A DNA stretch of 17,221 nt from Thermoanaerobacterales bacterium (lineage in GTDB: Bacteria; Actinomycetota; Acidimicrobiia; Acidimicrobiales; JACDCH01): assembly GCA_017577565.1 (NCBI GenBank), contig PKRH01000077.1, positions 1-17,221 of the forward strand, in the 5' to 3' direction. The stretch's first letter is position 1; the number at the start of each line of letters is the position of its first letter. The notes below the pieces were generated by a model, which ran no database searches, had not been told where the DNA came from, and saw only the letters and a program-made list of their open reading frames with translations. Below are positions 1 through 8,346 of the stretch, piece after piece. A program made the position numbers and the translations under genes.

Positions 1-1184
1 GCCGGCAGGGCCGGCACCGGCACGTTGCGCAGGAGCACCATCGACCGCTCGGCCACCTCGCGGGCCAGCGCCCGGTGCTCGGGCCCGGCCACGACCTCGG
101 GGGCGGGGGCGCGCTCGCCGGCGGCGGCCGCCGCGGCGGCCCGGGCGGCGAAGCGCACCTGCTGGCGGAGCAGCCGGAGGGCGGCGTCGTCGATGCGCTC
201 GGCCGGCACCGCGCCCTGCCGGACCCGGCGGCGCAGCGCCCGGAAGCGCCAGGCGAAGGGCATCTCGAGGTCGAGGCCGGCCGCCACCGCCCGGGCGTCC
301 CGCACGCCGAGGACGAAGTCGCTCATGACGAAGCCGTCGAAGCCCCACTCGCCCTTGAGGACGTCGAGCAGCAGGTGGGCGTGGTGGCCGCAGCGCTCGC
401 CGTTGACCGCGTTGTAGGCGGCCATGACGGCGGCGGCGCCCGCCTCGACGCAGCGGCGGAAGGCCGGCAGGTAGATGTCGCGCAGGTCGTCCTCGTCGAC
501 CGCCACGTCGAGCGAGAACCGCCCGTCCTCGATCGAGTTGCAGGCCAGGTGCTTGACGCAGGCCATGACGTGGCGCTGGATGCCGGCCACCAGCGCGGCG
601 CCCATCTCGCCCACCAGGTGGGGGTCCTCGCCGTAGGACTCCTGCGCCCGGCCCCAGGCGGGGTGGCGCAGCACGTTGACGCAGACGGCCGCCAGCAGGT
701 TGCCGCCCAGCGCCCGGCACTCGGCGCCCATGGCCTCGCCCACCCGGGCCTCGAGCTCGGGGTCGAAGGTCGCCGCCCGGGCCATGGGCACCGGGAAGGC
801 GGTGGCGCTGCCCATGACGACGCCCCGGGGCCCGTCGCTGAACCGGATGCCGGGGATGCCGAGCCGGGGGACGGCGCCGGCGACGTAGGGCCGGGCGTTG
901 TAGCGCCGGCGCATCTCGACCAGCCCTCGCACCAGTGGTCCGTCGCCGGACAGCAGGTGCAGCTTCTCGTGCTCGGTCAGCTGGTCGAGCAGGTCGCGGG
1001 CCCGGGCCTCGACCGCCGCCGGCTCCGGCGGCACCGGGCCGTCCCGGGTCGTGGCCAGGTCGCCCCAGACGTCCGGTGCGACCTCCGGGCCGGGCCCGGC
1101 CGGCGTGCCGCCGGGCGGTTCGGCGAGGCCGCCGAGTGCGAGGTCGTCGTCCCCCGTCGCTGCGGTCGTGTCCCCAGCTGCCAC
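1..1184 (-). CDS. Glycoside hydrolase family 3 beta-glycosidase (C-terminus beyond left edge)
   Basis: The 394 visible residues are the N-terminal TIM-barrel domain of a GH3 retaining beta-glycosidase of the beta-glucosidase type. Visible landmarks are FSDGPRG (about 115-121, with the substrate-binding Asp), VLRHPAWGRAQESYGEDP (about 171-188), VKHLACNS (about 210-217, the conserved Lys-His) and GFDGFVMSDF (281-290), whose Asp289 is the expected nucleophile. The sequence ends in SMVLLRN, the usual entry to the second alpha/beta domain, so the acid/base residue lies outside the window. The first 60 residues are a Gly/Pro/Ala-rich leader without a signal peptide, which suggests a cytoplasmic enzyme. 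The start is GTG at 1184, 10 nt after the stop of the hotdog gene. No clear Shine-Dalgarno is visible, and a later start is possible. It is the last gene of the transporter-hotdog-GH3 unit. Substrate cannot be told from sequence. Confidence 0.9.
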   Translation of the reverse strand, partial: MAAGDTTAATGDDDLALGGLAEPPGGTPAGPGPEVAPDVWGDLATTRDGPVPPEPAAVEARARDLLDQLTEHEKLHLLSGDGPLVRGLVEMRRRYNARPYVAGAVPRLGIPGIRFSDGPRGVVMGSATAFPVPMARAATFDPELEARVGEAMGAECRALGGNLLAAVCVNVLRHPAWGRAQESYGEDPHLVGEMGAALVAGIQRHVMACVKHLACNSIEDGRFSLDVAVDEDDLRDIYLPAFRRCVEAGAAAVMAAYNAVNGERCGHHAHLLLDVLKGEWGFDGFVMSDFVLGVRDARAVAAGLDLEMPFAWRFRALRRRVRQGAVPAERIDDAALRLLRQQVRFAARAAAAAAAGERAPAPEVVAGPEHRALAREVAERSMVLLRNVPVPALP

Positions 1185-1194
1185 GGGGACGAGG

Positions 1195-1698
1195 CTACGC
1201 CTGCGGGCCGGCCGCCCCGGCGCCGTCGTCGGCGCCGACCGGGAGCTGCGCGAGCCACTGCACGCTGCCGGTGGCCACCCGGTCGCCGCCCGCGTCGGTG
1301 ACGTCGACGGCGACCGAGAACCGCACCGTCCCCGAGGCGTCGGCCCGGTGGCTGATCGGGTTGTCGCACGGGACGCTGGCCCGGGCCGTCACCACCCCCC
1401 GGGCGGCCCGGTGGAACTGGACGCTCGCCGCGGTCTCGACGAGGGTCGCGGCGTCGCCGGGCTCGCCCAGCGCCGCCCACGCCACCCGCCGGGCGGTGGC
1501 GTCGACGGCGGCGAGGATGGCCGCCGTCGGCACCGTGGGGCCCTCGGCGTCACCGGCGGGACCGGCCGCCGCCGTCCAGGGCGGTGAGGCCGGCACCGTG
1601 GCGGTGGCCCAGCACCCGCAGGGCGGGCCGCCCCCGGCGACCTGCAGCCCGAGGTGGGCGGCGAGGGCGGCGTCGAGGTCGGGTCGGTCGAAGGTCAC
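1195..1698 (-). CDS. Hotdog-fold thioesterase-like protein
   Basis: A 167-residue protein whose layout fits a PaaI/4HBT-type hotdog fold. It has a Gly/Pro-rich strand near residues 23-34, then a helix (PTVPTAAILAAVDATARRVA) as the central hotdog helix. Strands follow, including ASVQFHRAARGVVTARASV and a closing VRFSVAVDVTDAGGDRVATG. Proteins of this fold usually hydrolyse acyl-CoA thioesters, but no catalytic Asp/Glu can be assigned confidently here, so a non-enzymatic acyl-binding role is possible. The start is GTG at 1698. It is preceded by a strong AGGAGGT at 1704-1710 (5-nt spacer) and overlaps the transporter stop as GTGA (1695-1698), which implies translational coupling. The last 15 residues are Gly/Ala-rich. 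Family assignment is by pattern only. Confidence 0.7.
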   Translation of the reverse strand: MTFDRPDLDAALAAHLGLQVAGGGPPCGCWATATVPASPPWTAAAGPAGDAEGPTVPTAAILAAVDATARRVAWAALGEPGDAATLVETAASVQFHRAARGVVTARASVPCDNPISHRADASGTVRFSVAVDVTDAGGDRVATGSVQWLAQLPVGADDGAGAAGPQA

Positions 1699-3995
1699 GA
1701 CGCACCTCCTGCGTCCCCGGCGTCGAGCCGGGTGGCGGCCGTGGTCGGCGCCGCCGGGTCGAGGCCGCCCTCGATCGCCGCCCCGTCGGTGGAGACGGTG
1801 ACGACCTGGCGGAGGTCGAGCGACTCCCCGGCCGCCGCGGCGGGCGCCGGTGCGGGGGCCGGTGCCGGGACGTCCGGGCCGCCCTCGAGGTCGAGGTGGG
1901 GCAGCACCCGGTCGAGCCAGCGGGGGAGCCACCAGTTGGCGTCGCCCAGCAGCGCCATGGTCGCCGGCACGAGGACCATGCGGACGACCGTGGCGTCGAG
2001 CAGCACGGCCGTGGCCAGGCCGACGCCGAACATCTTGATGAGGACGTCGTCGCCGATCACGAACCCGAGGAAGACGCTGATCATGATGAGCGCCGCCGAG
2101 GTGATGACCCGGGCCGTGACCCCGAGGCCGTCGACGACCGAGGTGTGGCTGTCGCCGGTGCGGAGCCACTCCTCCCGCACCCGGGAGAGGAGGAACACCT
2201 CGTAGTCCATCGACAGGCCGAACAGGATGGCGAACATGATCAGCGGGACGAAGGGGTTGACCGGCACGGTCTCGTCGAGGCCGATGAGGTCCTTGCCCCA
2301 GCCCCACTGGAAGATGGCCACGACCACCCCGTAGGCCGCCCCGATCGACAGCACGTTCATGACCGCGGCCTTGAGCGGCACGAGGATCGAGCGGAACACG
2401 ACGGCCAGTAGCACGAACGACAGCGCCACGACGGCGGCGATGAACAGCGGCAGGCGGTCGGCGATCCGGTCGGAGAGGTCCTCGAAGAACGCCGTGCCGC
2501 CGGTCACCTGGGCGGTGGCCCCGGTGCCCTCGACCGCCGCCGGCAGCACCTCGGCGCGGACCTCGCCGAGCAGGTCGGCGGTGGCCTCGTCGCCCGGGGC
2601 GGTCGTCGGGAAGGCGAACAGCACCGCCGTGTCCCCGTCCTCGTTGAGCACCGGCGGCGTCACCGACGCGACCCCCTCGGTGGCGGCGAGCGCGCCGGCC
2701 ACCCGCTGGGGGGCGTCGCCGCCGGGCTCGCCCTCGACGACGACGGTGAGCGGGCCGTTGACCCCGGGGCCGTAGGCGGCGGTGGTCAGGTCGTAGGCCC
2801 GGCGCTGCGTCGTGTCGGGCGGGGCGTTGCCGTCGTCGGCGAAGCCGACCCGCAGCGACAGCACCGGGGCGGCCAGGGCCAGCAGGCCGACGAGGGCGAC
2901 GGTCGCGTACCGGCCGGGGCGGCGGCCGACGCGGTGCGCCCACCGGCCCGACAGGGTCTCGTGGGCGGCGTCGGTGGCCCGGCGGCGGTGCAGGGCGAAG
3001 CGGTCGATGCGCTCGCCGGCCCAGCCCATGAGCGCGGGCAGCAGCGTCACCGCGATGGCCATGGCGACCACGACCGTGATCGCGACGGCCAGCCCCATCG
3101 TCGTCACCGCGGGCAGCCCGGCGAGGACGAGGCCGACGATGGCGATGACGACCGTCGTGCCGGCGAACAGCACGGCCTGGCCGGCGGTGGCGTTGGCCCG
3201 GCCGGCGGCCTCGGTCACCGGCATCCCCTCGTGCAGGTGCTGGCGGAAGCGGGTGACGACGAACAGGGCGTAGTCGATGCCGACGCCGAGCCCGATCATC
3301 ACGGCCAGCACCGGCGACTCCTGGGGCACGTCGGCGAACCCGGCCATGATCCCCAGGCCGGCGAGGCCGACCGCGACGCCGACGAGCGCGGTGGCCAGCG
3401 GCATGCCGGCGGCGATGATCGAGCCGAAGGCGACGAGCAGCACGACGAGGGCGACGGCCAGGCCGATGGCCTCCTGGCCCTCGATCTCGGCGGCGGCCCA
3501 GGCGATCTCGCCCGACACCTCGGCCTGCACGCCCGCGTCGCGGGCCGGCTCGACGGCCGCCACGACGTCGTCGTAGTGCTCGGGCTGCACGGTCTGGACG
3601 CCGTACTGGACGGTGGCGAAGGCCGTGCGCCCGTCGGGGCTCACGGTCGGCAGGTCGGGGTCGAAGGGGTCGGCGACGAGGGTGACGTCGGCGCCCGTGG
3701 CCAGCCGGTCCACGGCCTCGTCGACGGCCGCCCGGTTGGCCGGGTCGTCGATCCGGCCCTCGTCGACGTGGAAGACGACGCGGCCGGTGACGCCGGCGAA
3801 CTCGGGGAACCGCGCCTCGAGGGTGTCGGCGGCCTCCTGCGACTCGACGCCGGGGACCCGGTAGTCGTTGACCGGGTCGTTGCCGACGGCGCCCTGCAGC
3901 GCGAACACCACGGCGGCGAGCAGGGCCCAGACGGCGATCGTGCGGAAGGGGTGCGCCGCCGTGCGCCGTCCCAGCCGGTAGAGGAGCTGTGACAT
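1695..3995 (-). CDS. MMPL/RND-family transporter
   Basis: A 766-residue inner-membrane protein with the duplicated MMPL layout. TM1 is at about 18-37, followed by a periplasmic loop to about 170 and a cluster of five TM segments (about 175-320). A second TM segment near 363-380, a second loop, and a second cluster (about 515-685) follow. Both halves carry the proton-relay Asp-Tyr pair: GLGVGIDYALF (D241-Y242) and GLSMDYEVFLLSR (D597-Y598). The protein passes the family end signature GDANWWLPRWLDRVLPHLDLEG (about 684-706, written here as GDANWWLP followed by RWLDRV) and adds a Pro/Ala-rich tail of about 60 residues. MMPL proteins export lipids, siderophores or drugs using the proton gradient; the cargo here is unknown. 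The start ATG at 3995 has GGAGGA at 4001-4006 (5-nt spacer). It is first in an operon with the hotdog and GH3 genes. Confidence 0.93.
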   Translation of the reverse strand: MSQLLYRLGRRTAAHPFRTIAVWALLAAVVFALQGAVGNDPVNDYRVPGVESQEAADTLEARFPEFAGVTGRVVFHVDEGRIDDPANRAAVDEAVDRLATGADVTLVADPFDPDLPTVSPDGRTAFATVQYGVQTVQPEHYDDVVAAVEPARDAGVQAEVSGEIAWAAAEIEGQEAIGLAVALVVLLVAFGSIIAAGMPLATALVGVAVGLAGLGIMAGFADVPQESPVLAVMIGLGVGIDYALFVVTRFRQHLHEGMPVTEAAGRANATAGQAVLFAGTTVVIAIVGLVLAGLPAVTTMGLAVAITVVVAMAIAVTLLPALMGWAGERIDRFALHRRRATDAAHETLSGRWAHRVGRRPGRYATVALVGLLALAAPVLSLRVGFADDGNAPPDTTQRRAYDLTTAAYGPGVNGPLTVVVEGEPGGDAPQRVAGALAATEGVASVTPPVLNEDGDTAVLFAFPTTAPGDEATADLLGEVRAEVLPAAVEGTGATAQVTGGTAFFEDLSDRIADRLPLFIAAVVALSFVLLAVVFRSILVPLKAAVMNVLSIGAAYGVVVAIFQWGWGKDLIGLDETVPVNPFVPLIMFAILFGLSMDYEVFLLSRVREEWLRTGDSHTSVVDGLGVTARVITSAALIMISVFLGFVIGDDVLIKMFGVGLATAVLLDATVVRMVLVPATMALLGDANWWLPRWLDRVLPHLDLEGGPDVPAPAPAPAPAAAAGESLDLRQVVTVSTDGAAIEGGLDPAAPTTAATRLDAGDAGGAS

Positions 3996-4139
3996 GGGGG
4001 TCCTCCGGAACCTGGGCCTCCTGGACGCCCCCCACGGTGCGGTCCCCGGGTTGCGGGGCGCTGAGACGGCGCTGTCATCGCCCCCCGGGGCCCCTGTCAG
4101 GGCGGGGGAGGCACCTCCACCACCCCGCCGACCTGCCCC

Positions 4140-4170
4140 TTGACCTGGAGCGCGCTCGAAGCCGTACGGT
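4140..4170 (+). promoter_or_regulatory. Candidate promoter of the luciferase-like oxidoreductase gene
   Basis: TTGACC at 4140-4145 resembles a -35 box and TACGGT at 4165-4170 an actinobacterial -10 box, with a 19-nt spacer. Transcription would begin near 4177 and leave a leader of about 20 nt holding the ribosome binding site GGAGG at 4186-4190, 6 nt before the ATG at 4197. The long spacer makes this moderate evidence only. Confidence 0.45.
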
Positions 4171-4196
4171 CGCCGGCAGGACCGAGGAGGCGACAC

Positions 4197-5162
4197 ATGA
4201 CGCGCATCGGCTACCAGATCCCCGACTTCGACTACCCCGGCGTCGGGCCCGACCAGCTGTTCGAGGCCGTGGCCCGCCAGGCGGAGGCGGCCGAGCGGGC
4301 CGGCTTCGACACCGTCATGGTGATGGACCACTTCTACCAGCTGCCCGTCCTCGGCCAGCCGGACAGCTACATGCTCGAGTGCTACTCGCTGCTCTCGGCG
4401 CTGTCCCAGCGCACGTCCCGGGTCCGGCTGGGGGCGCTGGTCACCGGCAACACCTACCGGAACCCCGCCCTGCTGGCCAAGACCGTGACGACGCTCGACA
4501 TCGTCTCGGGGGGCCGGGCCCAGCTCGGCATCGGGGCCGGGTGGTTCGAGCTCGAGCACCGCTCGCTCGGCTTCCCGTTCGGCACGTTCGCCGAGCGGTT
4601 CGACAAGCTCGAGGAGGCGCTGCAGATCATCGTGCCGATGCTGCGCGACGAGCGACCCACCGTCGCGGGGCGCCACTACCAGGTGACCGAGGCGATCAAC
4701 CAGCCGGCGCCGATCGGGCGGGTCCCGGTCGTGATCGGCGGCGCGGGGGAGCGCCGCACGTTGCGGCTCGTCGCCCGGTTCGCCGACGAGTCGAACCTGC
4801 TGTGCTCGCCGCCCGAGATCCCCCGCAAGCTCGACGTCCTCGCCGCCCACTGCGAGGACGTGGGCCGCGACCGCAGCGAGATCACCGTCAGCGTCCTGCG
4901 CTCGGTCCACATCGGCCGGACCCACGAGGAGGCGATGGCGACCGCCCGCCGCTACTTCGCGGAGCGGGGCCTCGACGAGGAGGCCTTCGAGCGGGCCCGG
5001 GGGCTGACGATGAGCGTGGGCGACCCCGACGAGCTGGGCGAGCAGTTCCAGGCCATGCGGGACGCCGGCGTCGACGGGTTCGTCTGCAACCTGCCCTCGA
5101 CCGGCCACGACCCGGAGAACGTCGAGCTGCTCGGCAAGACGCTGGCCGCGGTCGTCGGCTGA
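4197..5162 (+). CDS. LLM-class (luciferase-like) F420-dependent oxidoreductase
   Basis: A 321-residue single-domain TIM-barrel protein of the bacterial luciferase-like monooxygenase family, close to the usual length of 300-340. It matches the TIGR-type F420-dependent subgroup in its N-terminal strand (MTRIGYQIPDFDY), VMVMDHFYQLP (about 40-50), LVTGNTYRNPALLAK (about 81-95, the cofactor-loop region), DIVSGGRAQLGIGAGW (about 101-116) and VVIGGAGERRTLRLVARFAD. Such enzymes transfer hydride between F420H2 or FMNH2 and an organic substrate in the cytoplasm; the substrate is unknown. An upstream in-frame ATG at 4140 overlaps the promoter. I chose 4197 because GGAGG lies 6 nt before it and the protein then begins at the first barrel strand. 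It is divergent from the transporter unit and convergent with the SARP regulator. Confidence 0.9.
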   Translation: MTRIGYQIPDFDYPGVGPDQLFEAVARQAEAAERAGFDTVMVMDHFYQLPVLGQPDSYMLECYSLLSALSQRTSRVRLGALVTGNTYRNPALLAKTVTTLDIVSGGRAQLGIGAGWFELEHRSLGFPFGTFAERFDKLEEALQIIVPMLRDERPTVAGRHYQVTEAINQPAPIGRVPVVIGGAGERRTLRLVARFADESNLLCSPPEIPRKLDVLAAHCEDVGRDRSEITVSVLRSVHIGRTHEEAMATARRYFAERGLDEEAFERARGLTMSVGDPDELGEQFQAMRDAGVDGFVCNLPSTGHDPENVELLGKTLAAVVG

Positions 5163-5182
5163 GCCGGCACCGCCGCCGGCGG
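5163..5182. terminator. Hairpin between convergent genes, possible bidirectional terminator
   Basis: The 20 bp between the two facing stop codons contain GCCGGC (5163-5168), a 6-nt loop and a second GCCGGC (5175-5180). These can pair, and they overlap the perfect palindrome CCGCCGGCGG (5173-5182). No T-run follows on either strand, so a classical intrinsic terminator is not shown. Confidence 0.35.
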
Positions 5183-8100
5183 TCAGCGCACCAGGCGGCG
5201 GGCGGCGTCGAGCTGCTGCTCCGCCGCCCGCCGGGCGACGGCGTCGTCGCCGTGCGACGCGCACTCGACCGCCTGCTCGGCGCACCGCACGGCGTCCTCG
5301 CACGCGCCCTGCTGGGCGTTGAGCCGGCTGAGCCGCAGCCAGCACTCGCTGGCGCCGCCGTGGTAGCCGATCCGGCTGAACAGGCCGGCGGCCTCGTGCA
5401 TCCGCTCGACGCCCTGCCGGCGGTCGCCGACGGTCGCCTGGGTCGAGCCCCAGGCGGCGAGCGCGTAGCCCTCGACGAGCGGGGAGAAGCCCTCGCCGCT
5501 CGCGGCCATGGCCGCCTCGCTGAGCGCCGCGGCCGCCTCGGGCTCGTCCTGGTCGAGCTTGATCAGCGCCATGCCGGCCGCGGCGAGCGAGACCAGGGCC
5601 GGGACCGCGGCCTCGGTGGCCAGCTCGTGGAGCTCCTGCCAGGCGGCGTAGGCGTCGTCCAGGCGGCCGTCGCGCTGGGCCACCTCGCCGAGGCGGGCGA
5701 GCGCGGCCATGAGCGTCATGTGGTTGCCCGTGCGGCGGCAGGTGGCGACGGCCCGGCGCAGCAGCTCGTCGGCGGCCGTCAGGTCGCCCAGGAGGGCCGT
5801 GACGACGCCCTGCTGGAAGTCGACGGTGGCGAGGCCGTGCTCGTCGTCGATCTCGGTGAACCAGCGGCGGGCCTCGGCCAGCCACTCGGCGGCCGGCCGG
5901 GGCTCCGTGGCGAACACGTGCTGGGTGGCCCGGATGAAGCAGTGCCAGCCGAGCCGCCGGGGGTCGCCGATGCGCTCCTCGATCTCGTGCGCGGAGGCGG
6001 ACAGCGCGAAGGCCCGCTCGGCCTGGCCGGCCATGACGCCCGCGAGCCCGGCGACGGCCCGGCCCTGGGCGACGAGCGCGTCGGGGGCGTCGTCCGGGGC
6101 GGCGTCGAGCGCGGTGGTCAGCACCTCCCAGGCCAGGCCGGCCTGCATGGTGGTGAACCAGTGCCAGCCGAGGTTCGAGGCCAGCTCGAGGGCGACGAGC
6201 GGGTCCTCCTCCAGCGCCCAGGCGATGGCCTGCTGGAGGTTGGCCGCCTCGAGCTGCACGGCCCGCACCTCTGTGACGCTGCCCGCCTGGGCCCGGCTCA
6301 TGGCGGCCCGGGCCGCCAGCGTCCGGGCCCACTCGACGTGGCGCCGGATCGTCGCCGCGGTCTCGCCCCGCTCGGCCAGGCGGTCGGCCCCGTAGTCGGC
6401 CAGCGTCTGCAGCAGCCCGAAGCGGGCACCGGCGGGCGTCCGGCGGAGGACGACGAGCGACTTGTCGACCAGCCGGCCGAGGAGGGTCTCGACGGCCCGG
6501 GGGTCGACGTCGCCGTCCGCGCACACGGCCCGGGCGGCCTCCAGCGTCGCCCCGCCAGAGAACACCGACAGGCGCTCGAACACCCGCTGCTCGTCGGGGT
6601 CGAGCAGCTCGTAGCTCCAGTCGACGACCGCCCGCAGCGTCCGCTGGCGGGGCGCGGCGGTCCGCGGGCCCTCGGTCAGCAGCTCGAAGCGCCGGTCGAG
6701 CCGGTCGACGATCTCGGCCAGGTCGAGGTGGCGGGCGCGGGCGGCGGCCAGCTCGATGGCGAGGGGCAGGCCGTCCAGCCGGCGGCAGATCTCGACGACG
6801 AGGTCGCGGGCGCCGTCGGTGAGGGCCGCGACCGGGGCGGCCGCCCCCGCCGAGGCCCGCTCGACGAACAGCTCGACCGCGTCGTCGAGGGGCAGGGGCG
6901 GCACGACGTAGAGGAACTCGCCGGGCACCCCGAGGGTCTCGCGGCTCGTGGCCAGCACCCGCAGGTCGGGGCAGTGGGCGAGCAGCGACTCGACCAGCAC
7001 GGCGACCTCGTCGACGACGTGCTCGCAGTTGTCGACCAGCAGGACGAGCCGCCGGTCGGCGAGGGCGAGGGCGACGTCGTCGAGGGTGCGGGGCGAGGCG
7101 CCGCCGGCCAGCACGCTCTCGTCGAGGCGGAGGGCCCGGACGAGCACGCTGAGCACGCCGCCGGCGTCGCGCACGCCGGCCAGGTCGGCGAGCCACACCC
7201 CCTCGGGCACCGCCGGGGCCAGCTCGTGGGCCACCTCGTAGGCCAGGCGGGTCTTGCCGGCGCCGCCCGGCCCGACGAGCGTCACGAGCCGGTGGCTGTC
7301 GAGCAGCTCCAGCACGTCGCGCAGCTCGCGCTGGCGGCCGAGGCAGGCGGTGAGCGGGCGGGGCACGTTGCCGCGCCGGCGGGGGGTCGTGGCCGCGGCC
7401 GGGTCCCGTCCGTCGGGCCCGGGCCGGTGGTCGCGCCCGCCGGCCGCGGCCCCGTCGCCGTCCGCGGCCGGGGCGGGCCGGGCGCCGTCGCGGGTCACCA
7501 GCGTCGTCCGCACGACGACCGGCGGGTCCAGCGACGGGTCCTGGGCCAGCACCTTGGCCTCCAGCTCGCGCAGCTCGGCGCCGGGCTCGATGCCGAGCTC
7601 CTCGACCAGGTGGCGGCGGGCGTCCTGGTAGGCCCGCAGCGCGTCGGCCTGGCGGCCGCAGCGGTAGAGCGCGAGGACGAGCTGGGCCCACAGGTGCTCG
7701 CGCAGCGGGTGCTCGCGGGTCAGCTGCTCCAGCTCGGGGACGACGGCGGCGTGGCCGCCGATGGCCAGCTCGGCGTCGATGCGGGCCTCGACGGCGGCGA
7801 GCTGCGCCTCGGTCACGCGGCTGCGCTCGGCCCGGGCCCAGCCCTCCGCGGGCAGCCCGGCCAGCGGCTCCCCCCGCACGAGGTCGAGCGCGCTGCGCAG
7901 GTCGACGACGGCGGCACCCGGGTCGTCGTCCAGGCGGCTGCGGGCCCGGGCGACCATGGCGTCGAAGCGCTCGAGGTCGGTGGTGACCTCGTCGCTCGCG
8001 ACCAGCGCGTAGCCGGCGTCGGTCGTCTCGATGGTCAGGCCGTCGCCGGCCGCGGCCAGGCTGCGGCGCAGGCGGGAGACGAGCACCTGGACCGCGTTGT

Positions 8101-8278
8101 GGGGCTGCCGGGGCGGCGCGTCCCCGTAGACGATGTCGACGAGGCGGTCGGCCGAGATCGGCTTGCCGCGCTCGATCGCCAGCGCAGCCAGCAGCAGCTG
8201 CAGCTTCTGCCCGGGAACCGTGACGATCCGCCCGTCGTCGCCGGCCACCTCGACGGGTCCGAGGAGGCGGACCTCCAT
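5183..8278 (-). CDS. SARP/BTAD-family transcriptional regulator with NB-ARC ATPase and TPR region
   Basis: A 1031-residue AfsR-like regulator. Residues 1-93 are an OmpR-type winged-helix DNA-binding domain (MEVRLLGPVEV start, NAVQVLVSRLRR recognition region). Residues 98-245 form the BTAD helical domain (LYRCGRQADALRAYQDAR). Residues 250-305 are a Pro/Gly/Arg-rich linker. Residues 306 to about 560 are an NB-ARC/STAND ATPase with Walker A GPGGAGKT (336-343), Walker B LVLLVDN (411-417), LATSRE (442-447) and GLPLAIELAAARAR (503-516). From about 640 to the end lie Ala-rich TPR-like helical repeats. Related proteins activate secondary-metabolite or nutrient-stress genes. The target here is unknown; the flanking oxidoreductase and amidohydrolase genes are candidates by position only. 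No Shine-Dalgarno precedes the ATG at 8278, but a -10 box lies 8 nt upstream, so the mRNA is probably leaderless. Confidence 0.93.
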   Translation of the reverse strand: MEVRLLGPVEVAGDDGRIVTVPGQKLQLLLAALAIERGKPISADRLVDIVYGDAPPRQPHNAVQVLVSRLRRSLAAAGDGLTIETTDAGYALVASDEVTTDLERFDAMVARARSRLDDDPGAAVVDLRSALDLVRGEPLAGLPAEGWARAERSRVTEAQLAAVEARIDAELAIGGHAAVVPELEQLTREHPLREHLWAQLVLALYRCGRQADALRAYQDARRHLVEELGIEPGAELRELEAKVLAQDPSLDPPVVVRTTLVTRDGARPAPAADGDGAAAGGRDHRPGPDGRDPAAATTPRRRGNVPRPLTACLGRQRELRDVLELLDSHRLVTLVGPGGAGKTRLAYEVAHELAPAVPEGVWLADLAGVRDAGGVLSVLVRALRLDESVLAGGASPRTLDDVALALADRRLVLLVDNCEHVVDEVAVLVESLLAHCPDLRVLATSRETLGVPGEFLYVVPPLPLDDAVELFVERASAGAAAPVAALTDGARDLVVEICRRLDGLPLAIELAAARARHLDLAEIVDRLDRRFELLTEGPRTAAPRQRTLRAVVDWSYELLDPDEQRVFERLSVFSGGATLEAARAVCADGDVDPRAVETLLGRLVDKSLVVLRRTPAGARFGLLQTLADYGADRLAERGETAATIRRHVEWARTLAARAAMSRAQAGSVTEVRAVQLEAANLQQAIAWALEEDPLVALELASNLGWHWFTTMQAGLAWEVLTTALDAAPDDAPDALVAQGRAVAGLAGVMAGQAERAFALSASAHEIEERIGDPRRLGWHCFIRATQHVFATEPRPAAEWLAEARRWFTEIDDEHGLATVDFQQGVVTALLGDLTAADELLRRAVATCRRTGNHMTLMAALARLGEVAQRDGRLDDAYAAWQELHELATEAAVPALVSLAAAGMALIKLDQDEPEAAAALSEAAMAASGEGFSPLVEGYALAAWGSTQATVGDRRQGVERMHEAAGLFSRIGYHGGASECWLRLSRLNAQQGACEDAVRCAEQAVECASHGDDAVARRAAEQQLDAARRLVR

Positions 8279-8286
8279 GACAGCCC

Positions 8287-8318
8287 ACGCTACCGGCGGC
8301 GCGCCGCGGACCCGTCAC
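8287..8318 (-). promoter_or_regulatory. Leaderless-type promoter of the SARP regulator
   Basis: Read on the minus strand, TAGCGT lies at 8292-8287, followed by 8 nt and then the ATG at 8278. That places transcription start at or next to the start codon. A weak -35 (GTGACG, 8318-8313) sits 20 nt upstream. No purine-rich ribosome binding site is present. The -35 and spacer lie inside the nested inverted repeat at 8293-8335. Confidence 0.5.
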
Positions 8319-8335
8319 GGGTTTCGCGCCGCCGG
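8293..8335. repeat. Nested inverted repeat in the SARP promoter
   Basis: An 11-bp perfect inverted repeat has arms CCGGCGGCGCG (8293-8303) and CGCGCCGCCGG (8325-8335). It encloses a second, smaller one, ACCCG-TCA-CGGGT (8310-8322). It fills most of the 68-bp gap between the amidohydrolase stop and the regulator start, and the right-hand boundary of the -10 box abuts it. It could be a terminator for the amidohydrolase, an operator for the regulator, or both. There is no T-run after the stem on the minus strand. Confidence 0.55.
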
Positions 8336-8346
8336 CGGCGGGACGG

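Noticed and set aside
2359..2775. Ser/Thr/Ala-rich plus-strand frames inside the transporter
   Set aside because: Their composition is typical of a reverse-frame shadow of GC-rich coding DNA; no ribosome binding site or domain.
1195..4035. A 946-codon minus-strand frame across the transporter
   Set aside because: Its body is Arg/Gly-rich nonsense; only its last part equals the hotdog protein. The real genes are 1695-3995 and 1195-1698.
1695..8318. A 2207-codon open frame on the minus strand across several genes
   Set aside because: It is the transporter frame continuing upstream without stops because of the high GC. Its upstream part is in the wrong frame for the SARP gene, whose own frame gives clear domains, and it crosses the oxidoreductase on the other strand.
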